The translations under genes and the position numbers were made by a program. Below are positions 15,386-24,192 of a stretch of DNA of 64,000 nucleotides, piece after piece. This DNA is from CALFCX01 sp041650595. GTDB taxonomy: Bacteria; Margulisbacteria; WOR-1; JAKLHX01. The stretch lies in assembly GCA_041650595.1 (NCBI GenBank), contig JBAZKW010000001.1:1-64000 (forward strand), read 5' to 3'. Within the stretch, counting starts at the first letter, position 1, and each line of letters begins with the position of its first letter. The notes under the pieces were generated by a model. That model did no database searches. It worked only from the letters and a program-made list of their open reading frames with translations, and was not told the DNA's origin.

Positions 15386-17032
15386 ATGAAAAGGTCTCTG
15401 ATGTTTTTATCGGTAGCGGTCCTTATATTTTCCGCAGGACCGGTTTGGGGCTCAAGCGAGAAGATTGACGCCGCAAGTAAACAGGGCATCTATTTTGGCA
15501 TATTCAGGGAAGGTGCTCCTGCCAATATGAGCCTTGTAAAGGGCATCGAGAAAAAATCCGGGACTAAATTTCCCGTGGTGATGTGGTACCAGGATTACAG
15601 TTGCGTTTTTAATCCGGATTTTTGCAATAAAGTTGTTGCCAACGGGGCCATTCCGCACATAGTCTGGGAGCCGTGGCTTTGGAAGGACAAGGAAAAGATC
15701 AAGCTGGACAACATAAACGCTGGAGAATGGGACCCGTACATACGCGAATGGGCGCAGGACATAAAAGCCTGGGGCAAACCCGTCTTTATAAGGTGGGGAC
15801 ATGAGTTTAATATCGAAGGGTACCCGTGGTGCATAGTCAATAACGGCAAAGATCCCAAAAAATATGTAGCTGCCTTCAGAAGAGTACGAAATATCTTCAA
15901 AAAAGAAGGAGCCGACAACGCGCTTTTTGTCTGGACTCCGATGAACGATTCCTGGCCGAAAGAGTTTTGGAACGATATGAATCTGGCCTATCCGGGGGAT
16001 GAATATGTCGATTGGATAGGGCTGGACGGATATAACTGGGGCACTACCCAGACGTGGAGCTCCTGGCAGAGCTTTAGAGAGCTGTTCCGAGATACGGCCA
16101 GGCAGATGTGGAGAAAGCATCCTACTAAGCCTATTATGATCGCGGAGATGGGATCTTCGGATAAAGGCGGGGACAAGGCCAAATGGATAGAAGAGATGCT
16201 GCAGGACCTAAAGAGGATGCCCTATATAAAATCCGTGAACTGGTTCGACGAAAAGAAAGAAGCCGATTGGCGCATTGAGTCAGACGCAAAAACTTTTGCG
16301 GCCTTCAAAAAGGTCATAAACGACCCGTACTTTATATCATCATCTTCTTCACTGGTAGAGAAGATGAGCGGCCCGACGCTCAAGATCGTTAAAAAAACGG
16401 CTTTGGCGCAGTACGCTTCAAAAGCAATAAAAATCGACGGCAGTCTTGCGGATTGGGCCGATGCAAAACCTCTTGTTCTGAACCAGGAATCACAGCTGCA
16501 GGAAGGTTTTTCTCTGTGGAAAGGGGCGGAAGATCTAAGCGGAAAGATCTGCATAAAGTGGGATAATACAAACCTTTATGTTATAGCGGACGTGAACGAC
16601 AATGTTCCCTTAAAAAACCCAAAGACCAAGAACAACGTATGGAACGGCGATTCGATAGAAATGACCATAAGCCTGAATCCTTCGGCCGATCCCGGGAGAG
16701 ACTCGTTCGTAAAAGGGGACAAACAGATCGGGTTTGGTACAGGCAACGGTACAAATGTTAAGCCTTCGATATGGGATTGGACTTCCGCAAAAACTCCCGA
16801 AGGCGCCCAGATAGACGTCAAGAAAAAGTCAGGCGGATATATTCTTGAGGCCAAAGTTCCGTGGAGCGCTCTTAGCACGTTTACTCCGTCAGCCGGAACG
16901 AAAATAGGCTTTGATTGTGCGATAGACGACTCCGATGACGGCAAAGCCAGGACAAAACAGATGGTCTGGAACGGTGACTTTATGTTTTACAAAGACCCGG
17001 GGGTATGGGGAGTGTTGGAACTGACGAAGTAG
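15386..17032 (+). CDS. Secreted GH26 beta-mannanase with CBM9-like domain
   Basis: 548 aa. Residues 1-22 form a signal peptide ending at VWG-SS. Residues about 34-315 are a GH26 catalytic barrel: the acid/base E140 lies in IRWGHEFN and the nucleophile E254 in MIAEMGSS, with the YVDWIGLDGYNW strand between. GH26 enzymes cut internal beta-1,4-mannan bonds. Residues about 345-548 form a CBM9-like sugar-binding domain (IKIDGSLADWADAKPL at the start, NVWNGDSIEMTISL in the middle, ILEAKVPWSAL near the end). ATG 15386 follows TAGGAGGGAAACAAG, a strong ribosome-binding site. Together with the permeases and the GH2 enzyme it forms a mannan degradation and uptake locus: outside cleavage, import, then release of mannose. 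Confidence 0.93.
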   Translation: MKRSLMFLSVAVLIFSAGPVWGSSEKIDAASKQGIYFGIFREGAPANMSLVKGIEKKSGTKFPVVMWYQDYSCVFNPDFCNKVVANGAIPHIVWEPWLWKDKEKIKLDNINAGEWDPYIREWAQDIKAWGKPVFIRWGHEFNIEGYPWCIVNNGKDPKKYVAAFRRVRNIFKKEGADNALFVWTPMNDSWPKEFWNDMNLAYPGDEYVDWIGLDGYNWGTTQTWSSWQSFRELFRDTARQMWRKHPTKPIMIAEMGSSDKGGDKAKWIEEMLQDLKRMPYIKSVNWFDEKKEADWRIESDAKTFAAFKKVINDPYFISSSSSLVEKMSGPTLKIVKKTALAQYASKAIKIDGSLADWADAKPLVLNQESQLQEGFSLWKGAEDLSGKICIKWDNTNLYVIADVNDNVPLKNPKTKNNVWNGDSIEMTISLNPSADPGRDSFVKGDKQIGFGTGNGTNVKPSIWDWTSAKTPEGAQIDVKKKSGGYILEAKVPWSALSTFTPSAGTKIGFDCAIDDSDDGKARTKQMVWNGDFMFYKDPGVWGVLELTK

Positions 17033-17039
17033 TATATTT

Positions 17040-17067
17040 GTAGGGCGGGTTTAAAACCCGCCCTTAC
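17040..17067 (+). repeat. Palindromic repeat after the mannanase, possible terminator
   Basis: Inverted repeat GTAGGGCGGGTTT / AAACCCGCCCTTAC followed by TCTTTTT. The stem plus T-run can act as a rho-independent terminator for the mannan operon. It belongs to the same family as 15326-15353. Confidence 0.65.
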
Positions 17068-17096
17068 TCTTTTTACGGACCTACAATATATTTTCA

Positions 17097-17124
17097 GTGA
17101 AATTCCCCGGAAATTCGTCCGATA
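17097..17124 (+). promoter_or_regulatory. Sigma-28-type promoter for the subunit/chaperone/usher-like operon
   Basis: GTGAAA at 17097-17102, 17 nt, CGATAA with the base before it C (TCCGATAA). The -10 ends 67 nt before ATG 17192. Confidence 0.7.
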
Positions 17125-17191
17125 ACCCTTTAGTAGAGTTGACCTTTAAGAGATAAGAGTGTTATATTTCTCAACAAAAGGGGGTGAAAGA

Positions 17192-17851
17192 ATGAAAAAG
17201 CACATTTTTGCGGCGGTTATGATATTGTTCATCGCGGCGGTCTCGTATGCTCAGATCGGCACCAGACTGGTCGACAATTTTGAAAGGAACCAAAGCCTGA
17301 AAAGCCCGGAATGGTGGAAGTTTGACAATGTCACCGTTTCGGTGGTAAAAAATCCGATTTCCCGACCGGGGGACAGATTGGCCGCATCAGCGGGAAAATA
17401 CTCGCTTAATATGAAAGGCAATGCCAAGAACTGGTATTGCGGCGGTATCGGGACTTATTTGGGCGTTGATGCGAGCGGTTATAACGGTCTTGATATGCTG
17501 GTTTACGGCTACGGTCAGGACAGCGGAACGATCAAGATAGAGCTGTACGATGACGACAAAGGCGCCTGGAATACGGTTTACGACAAAGACTGGAAGCCCA
17601 TAAAAGACGACCTTTGGTTTACCGAGGTTAAGGTCGACTGGCGCGGATGGAAGAGGGTCTATATCCCATTTTCTAATTTTGCACTTTTCAATCCCAAATG
17701 CGGTGACGGCGTGATGAACTTTGACCAGAGCAAAGGCTCCGGCGGACTTTTGCAGGTACAGATGATAATGATAGCGACTTCACCGGACGGCGAGACCAAT
17801 GTAAATCTGGACAATATCAGGCTTGTGACAAGAGAATCGGACGAGGAGTAA
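17192..17851 (+). CDS. Secreted CBM11-like carbohydrate-binding protein
   Basis: 219 aa from ATG 17192, which has GGGGGTGA in front; an upstream in-frame ATG at 17159 lacks one. A signal peptide covers residues 1-20 (MKKHIFAAVMILFIAAVSYA). The rest is one beta-sandwich of the CBM11/CIA30 kind: it opens with RLVDNFE, has 'YNGLDMLVYGYGQDSGTIKI', then 'WFTEVKVDWRGWKRVYIPFS' and ends 'VNLDNIRLV'. Such modules bind beta-glucans or mixed glycans; the ligand here is unknown. It is the first gene after a sigma-28-type promoter, 5 nt before the first subunit-like gene, which links glycan binding to the surface structure encoded downstream. Two more domains of this type occur in the 1169-aa protein. 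Confidence 0.8.
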   Translation: MKKHIFAAVMILFIAAVSYAQIGTRLVDNFERNQSLKSPEWWKFDNVTVSVVKNPISRPGDRLAASAGKYSLNMKGNAKNWYCGGIGTYLGVDASGYNGLDMLVYGYGQDSGTIKIELYDDDKGAWNTVYDKDWKPIKDDLWFTEVKVDWRGWKRVYIPFSNFALFNPKCGDGVMNFDQSKGSGGLLQVQMIMIATSPDGETNVNLDNIRLVTRESDEE

Positions 17852-17856
17852 GGAGA

Positions 17857-18441
17857 ATGAGAGCCGGAGGAACAATTTTTTTATTTGTGTGCACGGCTTT
17901 AGTTTTTATCGGTGGAGGGGCGGCTTTTGGCGCGTCCGCTGCGGTAAATGCTGATGCCACGGTGACGGTAAAAGAGATTTTTTCTCTGGCTCTTGACTCA
18001 TCTTCTGTCGATTTTGGCTCGGTCAGACAGGGGGAGTGGAAAGAAATATCCGGTTCGCTTGGTTACGCGAACGAAGCGATCTGTAAATCTAATACGGGAA
18101 GAGCCTGGACGCTATCTATCAAAGCCACGGCGCCTTTTATGTCAGACTCTGAAATAATTCCTCTGGAAAACCTGAAATGGCTAAGCACCTACGCAGGCAA
18201 TAAGAACGCCCCTTACAACAATTACAGCGACGGTCTAGTAAACCCTCCATCCGCCGGTTATGTGGATTTTACTTTGTCTGATGCCGTTATTTTCAGGTCG
18301 TCCGGAGCTTCCATTTCCAATCACAATACTTTACCGCTTGGAGCGGAGGTGCAGTTTAAATACGCGATATTTATTCCGGAAACGATAAAAATAGCTCCTG
18401 GCAGCTATTCTACCAGGATCGTATATACAATGACCGAATAG
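17857..18441 (+). CDS. Secreted beta-sandwich protein, candidate fibre subunit 1
   Basis: 194 aa with a signal peptide (about 1-27, FLFVCTALVFIGGGAAFGAS). The mature part has the features of a pilin-like or spore-coat-U-like beta-sandwich: 'VDFGSVRQGEW' early, 'RAWTLSIKATAPF' in the middle and a terminal 'GSYSTRIVYTMTE' strand. The next two genes encode relatives with the same 'IDFGRMNPGE / IDFEDMNPGE' and '(Y/K)(T/F)(V/T)T(E/Q)' end. Three such paralogues before a PapD-like chaperone and an usher-like barrel suggest subunits of a surface fibre. It is not a close match to any named pilin. A strong hairpin with a T-tract follows the stop. Confidence 0.65.
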   Translation: MRAGGTIFLFVCTALVFIGGGAAFGASAAVNADATVTVKEIFSLALDSSSVDFGSVRQGEWKEISGSLGYANEAICKSNTGRAWTLSIKATAPFMSDSEIIPLENLKWLSTYAGNKNAPYNNYSDGLVNPPSAGYVDFTLSDAVIFRSSGASISNHNTLPLGAEVQFKYAIFIPETIKIAPGSYSTRIVYTMTE

Positions 18442-18477
18442 AACTACAAAATCCATTTTTTGGATTTTGTAGTTTTT
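18442..18477 (+). terminator. Hairpin with T-tract between subunit-like genes 1 and 2
   Basis: Perfect 14-bp stem AACTACAAAATCCA / TGGATTTTGTAGTT with a 5-nt loop, then TTT. It begins directly after the stop at 18441. It would act as a rho-independent terminator or attenuator and so raise expression of the first two genes relative to those after. Confidence 0.85.
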
Positions 18478-18509
18478 GAAATAAACATGTAAACGAGGAG
18501 GGCTAAGAA

Positions 18510-19025
18510 ATGAGAAAGGTATTGTTTGCGGCGGTCATATTTCTTTTGACAGGAGCGGTCTGTATCGGAGCGCAATCGGCGGACCAGCAGGCCACATTTA
18601 CGGTTTCGGTGGCATCCGTGTTTGAGCTCAGTATAGATCAGGGTTTCATAGATTTCGGGAGGATGAATCCGGGGGAGACCAAATGGAACATGCCTCCTGC
18701 CGGAATAATGGTACAGGCAAAAACGAACGGCGGGAAACCCTGGTATCTGAAAATAAGCAATGACTCTCCTTTTTCCTCCGGTTCAAATGTGATATCCAAC
18801 ACTAATTTCTCCTGGTACGGATGGACAAGCGGTTCCGGTAAATGGTATGGAACGGGTGAAAATACAATGTCGGTAACGCCGGGACTGGTATATTCCTCGG
18901 GAGTCGGGGAAGAAAACAACCTTCCGGGCGGCACCCCCAATTTCATGAAGTTTCGCTTAAAGGTCCCGAACAACCAGACACCCGGTTATTATACGACCGT
19001 GGTCAAGTTCACGATGACCGAGTAG
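18510..19025 (+). CDS. Secreted beta-sandwich protein, candidate fibre subunit 2
   Basis: 171 aa; signal peptide about 1-21 (LFAAVIFLLTGAVCIGAQS). The mature protein starts 'ADQQATFTVSVASVFELSID', followed by 'FIDFGRMNPGE', the same module as in the neighbours at 17857 and 19050, and ends 'GYYTTVVKFTMTE'. The centre is rich in Gly, Ser, Trp and Asn. ATG 18510 is preceded by GAGGAGGG. It is 24 nt before the third paralogue. The likely role is a secreted structural subunit folded by the chaperone at 19602; this is inferred from order and fold features only. Confidence 0.65.
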   Translation: MRKVLFAAVIFLLTGAVCIGAQSADQQATFTVSVASVFELSIDQGFIDFGRMNPGETKWNMPPAGIMVQAKTNGGKPWYLKISNDSPFSSGSNVISNTNFSWYGWTSGSGKWYGTGENTMSVTPGLVYSSGVGEENNLPGGTPNFMKFRLKVPNNQTPGYYTTVVKFTMTE

Positions 19026-19049
19026 TTTAAAAAAAGAGGAAAAATAATT

Positions 19050-19589
19050 ATGTTCCATCCGAATAAAATCAGGGCCGTTTGTTTGCCGCTGATCTTTATG
19101 TTTGTTTTTTGCGGTTGCATGGAGGCGATCACCGTTGAGATCGATCCTGCCGGACGCAATGTGATCGATTTTGAAGATATGAATCCGGGTGAGTATAAAG
19201 AACTTCCATCAAGCGGATACTGGCATGCACTGGTCGTAAAAAATTCGGTCAGTTCGGCCTGGCAGGTCAGCGTGAGTTGCGACGGAGTCCTTCGCAACGG
19301 GTCTTCCACAATACCCAGCTCTGTTTTTGGGTGGATGGCGACTTACGCGGGCGCAAAAGATGCTCCTTATGACAGTTACAGCGATGGGTTGCTTCCTTTG
19401 GCATACAGGCCTTTTTATGAATCGGGACAAGCTTTTTTTCTATCTGCCAATTCGTCAAAACTTGTCGACGCGGGACATCTCACAACTCCGAGCGGAGCAG
19501 AGATCCAGCTGAAGTATTTTCTGTCCATTCCTGACAGTCAGCTTGCGGGCGATTACACTTCAAAAATAACGTATACGGTAACCCAATAA
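19050..19589 (+). CDS. Secreted beta-sandwich protein, candidate fibre subunit 3 (possible lipoprotein)
   Basis: 179 aa. The N-terminal hydrophobic segment ends 'MFVFCGCME', so it could be a lipoprotein signal (C near residue 24) as well as a normal signal peptide. The mature part contains 'VIDFEDMNPGEYKELP', 'SSAWQVSVSCDGVL', 'ATYAGAKDAPYDSYSDG' and a final 'GDYTSKITYTVTQ'. The 'TYAG(N/A)K(N/D)APY(N/D)(N/S)YSDGL' stretch is shared almost word for word with subunit 1, which shows recent common descent. A lipidated subunit could anchor a fibre. It is followed 12 nt later by the chaperone-like gene. Confidence 0.65.
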   Translation: MFHPNKIRAVCLPLIFMFVFCGCMEAITVEIDPAGRNVIDFEDMNPGEYKELPSSGYWHALVVKNSVSSAWQVSVSCDGVLRNGSSTIPSSVFGWMATYAGAKDAPYDSYSDGLLPLAYRPFYESGQAFFLSANSSKLVDAGHLTTPSGAEIQLKYFLSIPDSQLAGDYTSKITYTVTQ

Positions 19590-19601
19590 GGAGGAAGAAG
19601 A

Positions 19602-20390
19602 GTGAAAAAGATATTAGCAGTTGTCTGGGTCCTGATCTCGTTGAGTGCCGCGGCGTCAGCGTTTTCGCTAAATGTAGATCCTTCAAGCCTTGTGCTTTCA
19701 GCCGGTTCAAACGAGAGCATATCCGGAACGATAATCTTGGACAACAAAGGCAATGATGAAATATCGGTCAACGCGTATGCCGAAGACTGGACCTTTATGC
19801 CGGACCGCAGTAAGTCCTTCAGAAAACCGGGTTCAGCAAAATATTCCTGCTCAAAGTGGATAACGCTCTATCCCGACAGTTTTAAACTGGCTGCAGGCGC
19901 TTCCCAGCAGGTAAAATATACCCTTACCGCCCCGAAGGACGCATCCGGCGGATATTACAGCGTGATATTTTTTGAAACGCAACAGAACGATCCGGAGGTC
20001 CAAAAGAACTCCAATATCATAATTGCAGGCAGGATCGGAACGATAGTCTATTTTGACACAAAAGGCAATGCCGAGAAAAAAATGTCAGCCGGAGATCTTA
20101 AGATCTCGAAGGCGCTTCCCGGAAAGCCGATGTATTTCAAGATGACTGTGAAAAATGAGGGCAATACATATGTCGCGCCTTCGGGCAACATAATAATAGT
20201 TGATGAGCTGGGAACTCTCCAGGCAAGGATAGATATCGCTAAGCGGTATGTCCTGCAGGGGGAAAGTATTGTTTTGCAGGAAAAGTGGACCAGCTCTCTT
20301 GCGGATGGGCAGTACGATGTAATAGCAACGCTTGACTTTGGCGGTGAAGCTCCGGTATCGCTGAGAAAGCGGATAACGGTCAAGAAATAG
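19602..20390 (+). CDS. PapD-like periplasmic chaperone 1
   Basis: 262 aa with signal peptide 1-20 (ILAVVWVLISLSAAASA). Two Ig-like domains: the first (about 21-135) has LNVDPSSLVLSAGSNESISG, then 'DNKGNDEISVNAYAEDWTF', 'SCSKWITLYPDSFKLAAGAS' and 'LTAPKDASGGYYSVIFFE', a typical pattern of COG3121/PapD-like and DUF916-like proteins. The second (about 160-260) has KMTVKNEGNTYVAPSGNI. Pilus chaperones of this class give a strand to subunits and pass them to an outer-membrane usher. AGGAGG precedes the ATG. It follows three subunit-like genes and precedes the usher-like gene, matching the order of chaperone-usher operons. A paralogue lies at 24193-24969. Confidence 0.8.
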   Translation: MKKILAVVWVLISLSAAASAFSLNVDPSSLVLSAGSNESISGTIILDNKGNDEISVNAYAEDWTFMPDRSKSFRKPGSAKYSCSKWITLYPDSFKLAAGASQQVKYTLTAPKDASGGYYSVIFFETQQNDPEVQKNSNIIIAGRIGTIVYFDTKGNAEKKMSAGDLKISKALPGKPMYFKMTVKNEGNTYVAPSGNIIIVDELGTLQARIDIAKRYVLQGESIVLQEKWTSSLADGQYDVIATLDFGGEAPVSLRKRITVKK

Positions 20391-20418
20391 TCCGGTCGGA
20401 ATGGATGCAGGATGTATT

Positions 20419-22815
20419 ATGGCAAAGAGAGTTCTAATTATTATCTGCGCGGTAATTATGGCGGTCTTTATTGCATCGGCGGTCTTTGCTGCCGAGAGCA
20501 ATGTAGAGCTAAGCCTCAACGCAAGCCGTGTATTTGACAACGCCAGCAATGTTTCGCGCGCGATCAGCGCAAATCAGGATGTTGCGCTTGTTGAGGTAGA
20601 ATCTACGTCAAGGTTCAAGATAACCGGCGTGGGGCTTGGCACAACTTATGTATATGTCTGGTGGAGCGACGATTCCTACAGCGTATTTAAGGTGTCTGTT
20701 AAAAACCTTATGCGCAGTAAACAGGCCGAGCTTCTTAAAGCCGTCTCTCAGGACGGCAAGAACATGCGGTTTGAATTGTCCGGATCATCCTACGGCGGAC
20801 AGTCGGAGTCGCAGTATTCGTCCAATCGCTGGGCGTACGGCGGTTTTTTCAGCGGGCTCAAGATCTCGGGCGATACCCCTTTGGGCCGGACCGATTCTTA
20901 TGTAAACTACGAAGGGTACAATGCAAGCCATGGGTTGACCGCATTTTCTCTGAACTTTAAAGGAGAAAACTATTATGTAGACGCAGGCGACGGCACCATT
21001 TCTTTTTCTGAGACCACGCTTCCATATCTGCACTATCAGGGAATTCAGTTGAGACGCGATTTTTCGGACCAGATGTCTTTAACATTCGTTGCCGGCGCCA
21101 GGGGGCAGGGCTATTGGGGCAAGGATGCGCTCCGGGATACCCGTCCCACCCAAAAATTTTCGGCTTTGCAGGCTACTTACAAACCTGTGAAAGAACTTTC
21201 TCTTGATTTCAGGGCCGTTACTTCTTCAACGGAAGGGATCTCGGCCAAGAGCGATATAATCGGGGTAGGCGCAAAATACAGTCCCGTACACTGGTTTTCT
21301 CTGGCAGGCGAAGTTTCAAAGAGCATGGATGATTCGGCTTGGAAGACCGAAGCAACCTACAATGACAGGGGGCTTTCTCTAAAAGGTATCTATAAAAATA
21401 TTCCGGCGGACTTTGTAACGCCTCACGATTCTTTGGACTCGCGCGGTGTGGAAGGCTTTTTCTTTTACGGCTCCCATAATCCTTTCAGTTTTATACGCTG
21501 GAGTGCGCAGGCCAGCCGTTACAAAAACTCTTATACGCAGGCAGTCGGAAGCGATATATATAACAGCGATGTTTCTGGAAACATCGACCTTTCTGTAAAC
21601 CGGAATTTGACTTTAACTTATGCGCCCTGGCAGAACGATCACAGGGGCTTTGACGGCGGAGGTCTCGGACAGGGAGCATTGGCGCAGGCCAGCTATGCTT
21701 TTAAACTTCTCGGGTTCTCAAATATTTTTTTCAGGTACCAGCCCAGCAAGTTCACTAATTCTTCTACCGGCGAAACCGATTATATGAGCGACAGGACGAC
21801 CGTCGGGACCCGTCTCGGATTTACCGATGCTCTGTATCTTGATCTTGCGAGCGAGTGGAATTCAAAAACAACAATTGGAAGTGCTGTTGCCCGTGAGGGT
21901 AAAATGATTAGAGCCATCTTAAATTATGATTCCCGTATAGGCAAAACCCCCTTTTACAGCGCTGTCAGGGCCAGCTATTACAACGGGACCGATGCCGGCT
22001 CCCCGGTAACCGAACTGTGGGCGGATGCCGAACTTTCTTATAAGCCGTCAGCGGACACAAAATTTTATATCAAAGGCAAGACAGCCGATTATGCCGGTTC
22101 AAGTTCCAACCCTATAGACAGGACGGAAAAGCATATAACCTGCGGTTTTAATGCTGTCTTAGATTCCGGTCTCTCTTTTGCCGCATCCGGTCGCGCGGAG
22201 GGATTTGTGTTTATCGATAAGAACGGCAACGGCACAAAAGACCGCGGCGAAGAAGGCGTGTCAGGAGCAAGAGTATTTGTAAAAGGGAAGAATTTTGTTG
22301 TGACGGATCAATCCGGCTGGTACTCGATAAAATCTCTGGAGGCGGGACAAACGCAGATCGCGCTTGATATGACGTCTGTTGACTCGAGAAATATCCTGAC
22401 ATCGCCAAGTCCTGCGGATATCAGGATATCCTCTTCCGCCGGCTCAAGAGCGGATTTCGGCTTGAGGATGGTCTCTTCGCTCAAAGGCAGAGTGTTCGCG
22501 GAGGACAAGGCTGTTCCCAACTTCCCTGTTTACGTGAACGGGAAGAAATATCTTACCGATTTTGAAGGGAAGTTCTTTGTTTACGATATAGAGCCCGGCA
22601 GAAATACGGTATCGGTAGAGCCCAAAGACCTGCCGGCAAAGATGCTGCCGCAGGTCCCGATAAACAGTTCTGTTGATGTCGAGGCGGGCGGGACCGCGGA
22701 ATTCAATATACCGCTAAAATTTACAAAAGAAATAAAGTCTCGGCCGGCAGCTCAAAAAAAACAGGCCGTAAAGAACAGGAAAAAATCTCGGAGCACGCCG
22801 ACGCATCGCCCCTAA
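20419..22815 (+). CDS. Usher-like outer-membrane protein with pilus-type N-domain, beta-barrel and C-terminal beta-sandwich domains
   Basis: 798 aa from ATG 20419 (AGGA 8 nt before); a start at 20401 adds six residues. Signal peptide about 1-25. Residues about 26-100 resemble the pilus/secretin N-terminal domain (SRFKITGVGLGTTYVYVWWS, 'VKNL'). Residues about 115-585 are many alternating strands with Tyr/Phe-rich, Gly-rich turns, as in a large outer-membrane barrel. Residues about 590-675 form an SdrD_B-like domain with a calcium-type loop (VFIDKNGNGTKDRGEEGVSG), and a second carboxypeptidase-regulatory-like domain follows. The order of N-domain, barrel and C-terminal Ig-like domains is usher-like, but no FimD family signature is visible. 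The basic C-tail (KKQAVKNRKKSRS) is odd. It is inferred to secrete and assemble the subunits encoded upstream. Confidence 0.65.
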   Translation: MAKRVLIIICAVIMAVFIASAVFAAESNVELSLNASRVFDNASNVSRAISANQDVALVEVESTSRFKITGVGLGTTYVYVWWSDDSYSVFKVSVKNLMRSKQAELLKAVSQDGKNMRFELSGSSYGGQSESQYSSNRWAYGGFFSGLKISGDTPLGRTDSYVNYEGYNASHGLTAFSLNFKGENYYVDAGDGTISFSETTLPYLHYQGIQLRRDFSDQMSLTFVAGARGQGYWGKDALRDTRPTQKFSALQATYKPVKELSLDFRAVTSSTEGISAKSDIIGVGAKYSPVHWFSLAGEVSKSMDDSAWKTEATYNDRGLSLKGIYKNIPADFVTPHDSLDSRGVEGFFFYGSHNPFSFIRWSAQASRYKNSYTQAVGSDIYNSDVSGNIDLSVNRNLTLTYAPWQNDHRGFDGGGLGQGALAQASYAFKLLGFSNIFFRYQPSKFTNSSTGETDYMSDRTTVGTRLGFTDALYLDLASEWNSKTTIGSAVAREGKMIRAILNYDSRIGKTPFYSAVRASYYNGTDAGSPVTELWADAELSYKPSADTKFYIKGKTADYAGSSSNPIDRTEKHITCGFNAVLDSGLSFAASGRAEGFVFIDKNGNGTKDRGEEGVSGARVFVKGKNFVVTDQSGWYSIKSLEAGQTQIALDMTSVDSRNILTSPSPADIRISSSAGSRADFGLRMVSSLKGRVFAEDKAVPNFPVYVNGKKYLTDFEGKFFVYDIEPGRNTVSVEPKDLPAKMLPQVPINSSVDVEAGGTAEFNIPLKFTKEIKSRPAAQKKQAVKNRKKSRSTPTHRP

Positions 22816-23071
22816 AACCGCATTTTTCGTGATATACTGTACCCGTACATAAAGCAGTCTTTCCGCCTGTTGAGAAAGGACCCTTTTTAACTGCGCATAT
22901 AGCCTGTTACGCGAGCAACTTCGAATATTACGTGAAATCTTGGGGTAAATCTGTCGATAGATAATTGTAGAGGAAATACAATAATTACAGAACGAAAGGC
23001 AGGTGGAAAAATTGAGTGTATCGAAAAGATTCCAGAATATTTTTTTAAATAGAAAGGGGGGAGATTTTTTT
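22816..23071 (+). other. Regulatory gap before the abundant secreted protein gene
   Basis: 256 nt without a gene. It contains the sigma-28-type promoter at 22932-22959 and a long leader of about 105 nt leading to a strong ribosome-binding site (AAAGGGGGGAG at 23053-23063). A palindrome-like GATATACTGTACCCGTAC stretch lies near 22833. No riboswitch is recognised. Confidence 0.5.
22932..22959 (+). promoter_or_regulatory. Sigma-28-type promoter for the second surface operon
   Basis: GTGAAA at 22932-22937, 17 nt, CGATA at 22955-22959. The -10 ends 112 nt before ATG 23072. It heads the operon of secreted protein, second chaperone, FnIII, IPT/TIG and PorV-SLH genes. Confidence 0.7.
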
Positions 23072-24133
23072 ATGAAGAAGATTACGATTCTTTTTGCGAT
23101 TCTATTTTCAGCGATGGCAGTATCAGGAGCCGCTTTAGCTACAGGTACGGGGGATATTAACGTGGGGACACCTCTGTTCAAGGCAGGATATACAAGCCCT
23201 ACATGGCAGTTCCAGACCTTTGAAGGTACACCTCTTTTATTCAGTCTTACGACTAATAACTTGAAAACTGCCGACAGGACCAACGCAGTGGCGGGCGCAA
23301 CACTTAACGGCACAACAACGGTCGCCAAAACCGCGGTTACCGCAAAAGACATAGCTATCCTTAACCATGTTGCGGGTTTCACAATTTATCCGAACACGGC
23401 CTCATCGCCGTTCCCGTCTATGTGGATAAAGGGTACCGAAACCAATCCCGGGACCGGTGCCGACGATCCGGATACATATCTCACCGGTACGGATGCCGAT
23501 AAATTCTTCCAACAGGGATTGACCATACAAGCGCCTTATTATGATGTGGCAAATTATCAGTGGACGGTTTATGTGTTTGCGGATAAGGACCTTTTGACGC
23601 AGACAGCCGGGCCGGCTACGGGTAAAGTGCTTGATCCGAGGATCGCTACTATGAGATGGTATGCCTGGACAGATGATTCTAACGGTATAGCGAAGAAAGC
23701 TTTCGGATATAGGAATTTCGGAGACACTTCGCCCACGTTGTTTAACACACTGCCCCTGATCGCATCGACTGCGACCGAGGTACAGAAAAAGGCATTTTTG
23801 ATAGGTACGACCGGGGTCTCAACTCCGGAAGTGGCGACCGCGTACGGATACACGGCACCTGCAGACGGTTATGCTGAAACAGCTTTTCCTGACAGCGGAC
23901 TTGTCTATTACAATACGACCAGGAATACAGCTTCTGCAGATAATGCCAACGGATTGCAGATAGTCAGCAGAGATCAGATCGGTTTAGTATATCGTGCTCC
24001 ATCGGGCGCATTGTCCCACAGAACAGAAAAACTGCATGTGCAGTTTATCGCTGTTTGGCCGAACGCTCCTATCGGTATAGCCTCAGGCGCAAAATCCTGC
24101 GATATAAACTTTTATCAAAGGACGATCAACTAA
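23072..24133 (+). CDS. Secreted protein, probably abundant surface structural protein
   Basis: 353 aa from ATG 23072, chosen because AAAGGGGGGAG lies 8 nt in front and a clean signal peptide follows (MKKITILFAILFSAMAVSGA, then ALA). The mature protein is rich in Thr, Ala, Gly and Asn with almost no Cys (one near the C-terminus), like S-layer or fibre proteins. No family is recognised. It opens with TGTGDINVGTPLFKAGYTSP and ends with a strand (LHVQFIAVWPNAPIG, then CDINFYQRTIN). The strong ribosome-binding site, a sigma-28-type promoter and a stable hairpin just after the stop all suggest high expression. A chaperone-like gene follows, so it may be the main subunit exported by the system. Confidence 0.7.
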   Translation: MKKITILFAILFSAMAVSGAALATGTGDINVGTPLFKAGYTSPTWQFQTFEGTPLLFSLTTNNLKTADRTNAVAGATLNGTTTVAKTAVTAKDIAILNHVAGFTIYPNTASSPFPSMWIKGTETNPGTGADDPDTYLTGTDADKFFQQGLTIQAPYYDVANYQWTVYVFADKDLLTQTAGPATGKVLDPRIATMRWYAWTDDSNGIAKKAFGYRNFGDTSPTLFNTLPLIASTATEVQKKAFLIGTTGVSTPEVATAYGYTAPADGYAETAFPDSGLVYYNTTRNTASADNANGLQIVSRDQIGLVYRAPSGALSHRTEKLHVQFIAVWPNAPIGIASGAKSCDINFYQRTIN

Positions 24134-24154
24134 AGAGCGGAAAGGTAATTTTAG

Positions 24155-24178
24155 GGAGGGGATAGTTTTATCCCCTCC
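24155..24178 (+). terminator. Hairpin after the abundant secreted protein gene
   Basis: Perfect 10-bp stem GGAGGGGATA / TATCCCCTCC with loop GTTT, no T-tract after. It may stabilise the upstream mRNA 3' end or weaken read-through to the chaperone gene. Confidence 0.6.
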
Positions 24179-24192
24179 TATAAAAAGCAGAA

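Noticed and set aside
22816..23071. Riboswitch (for example c-di-GMP) in the long leader
   Set aside because: No conserved riboswitch core could be recognised; only the promoter and the ribosome-binding site are supported.
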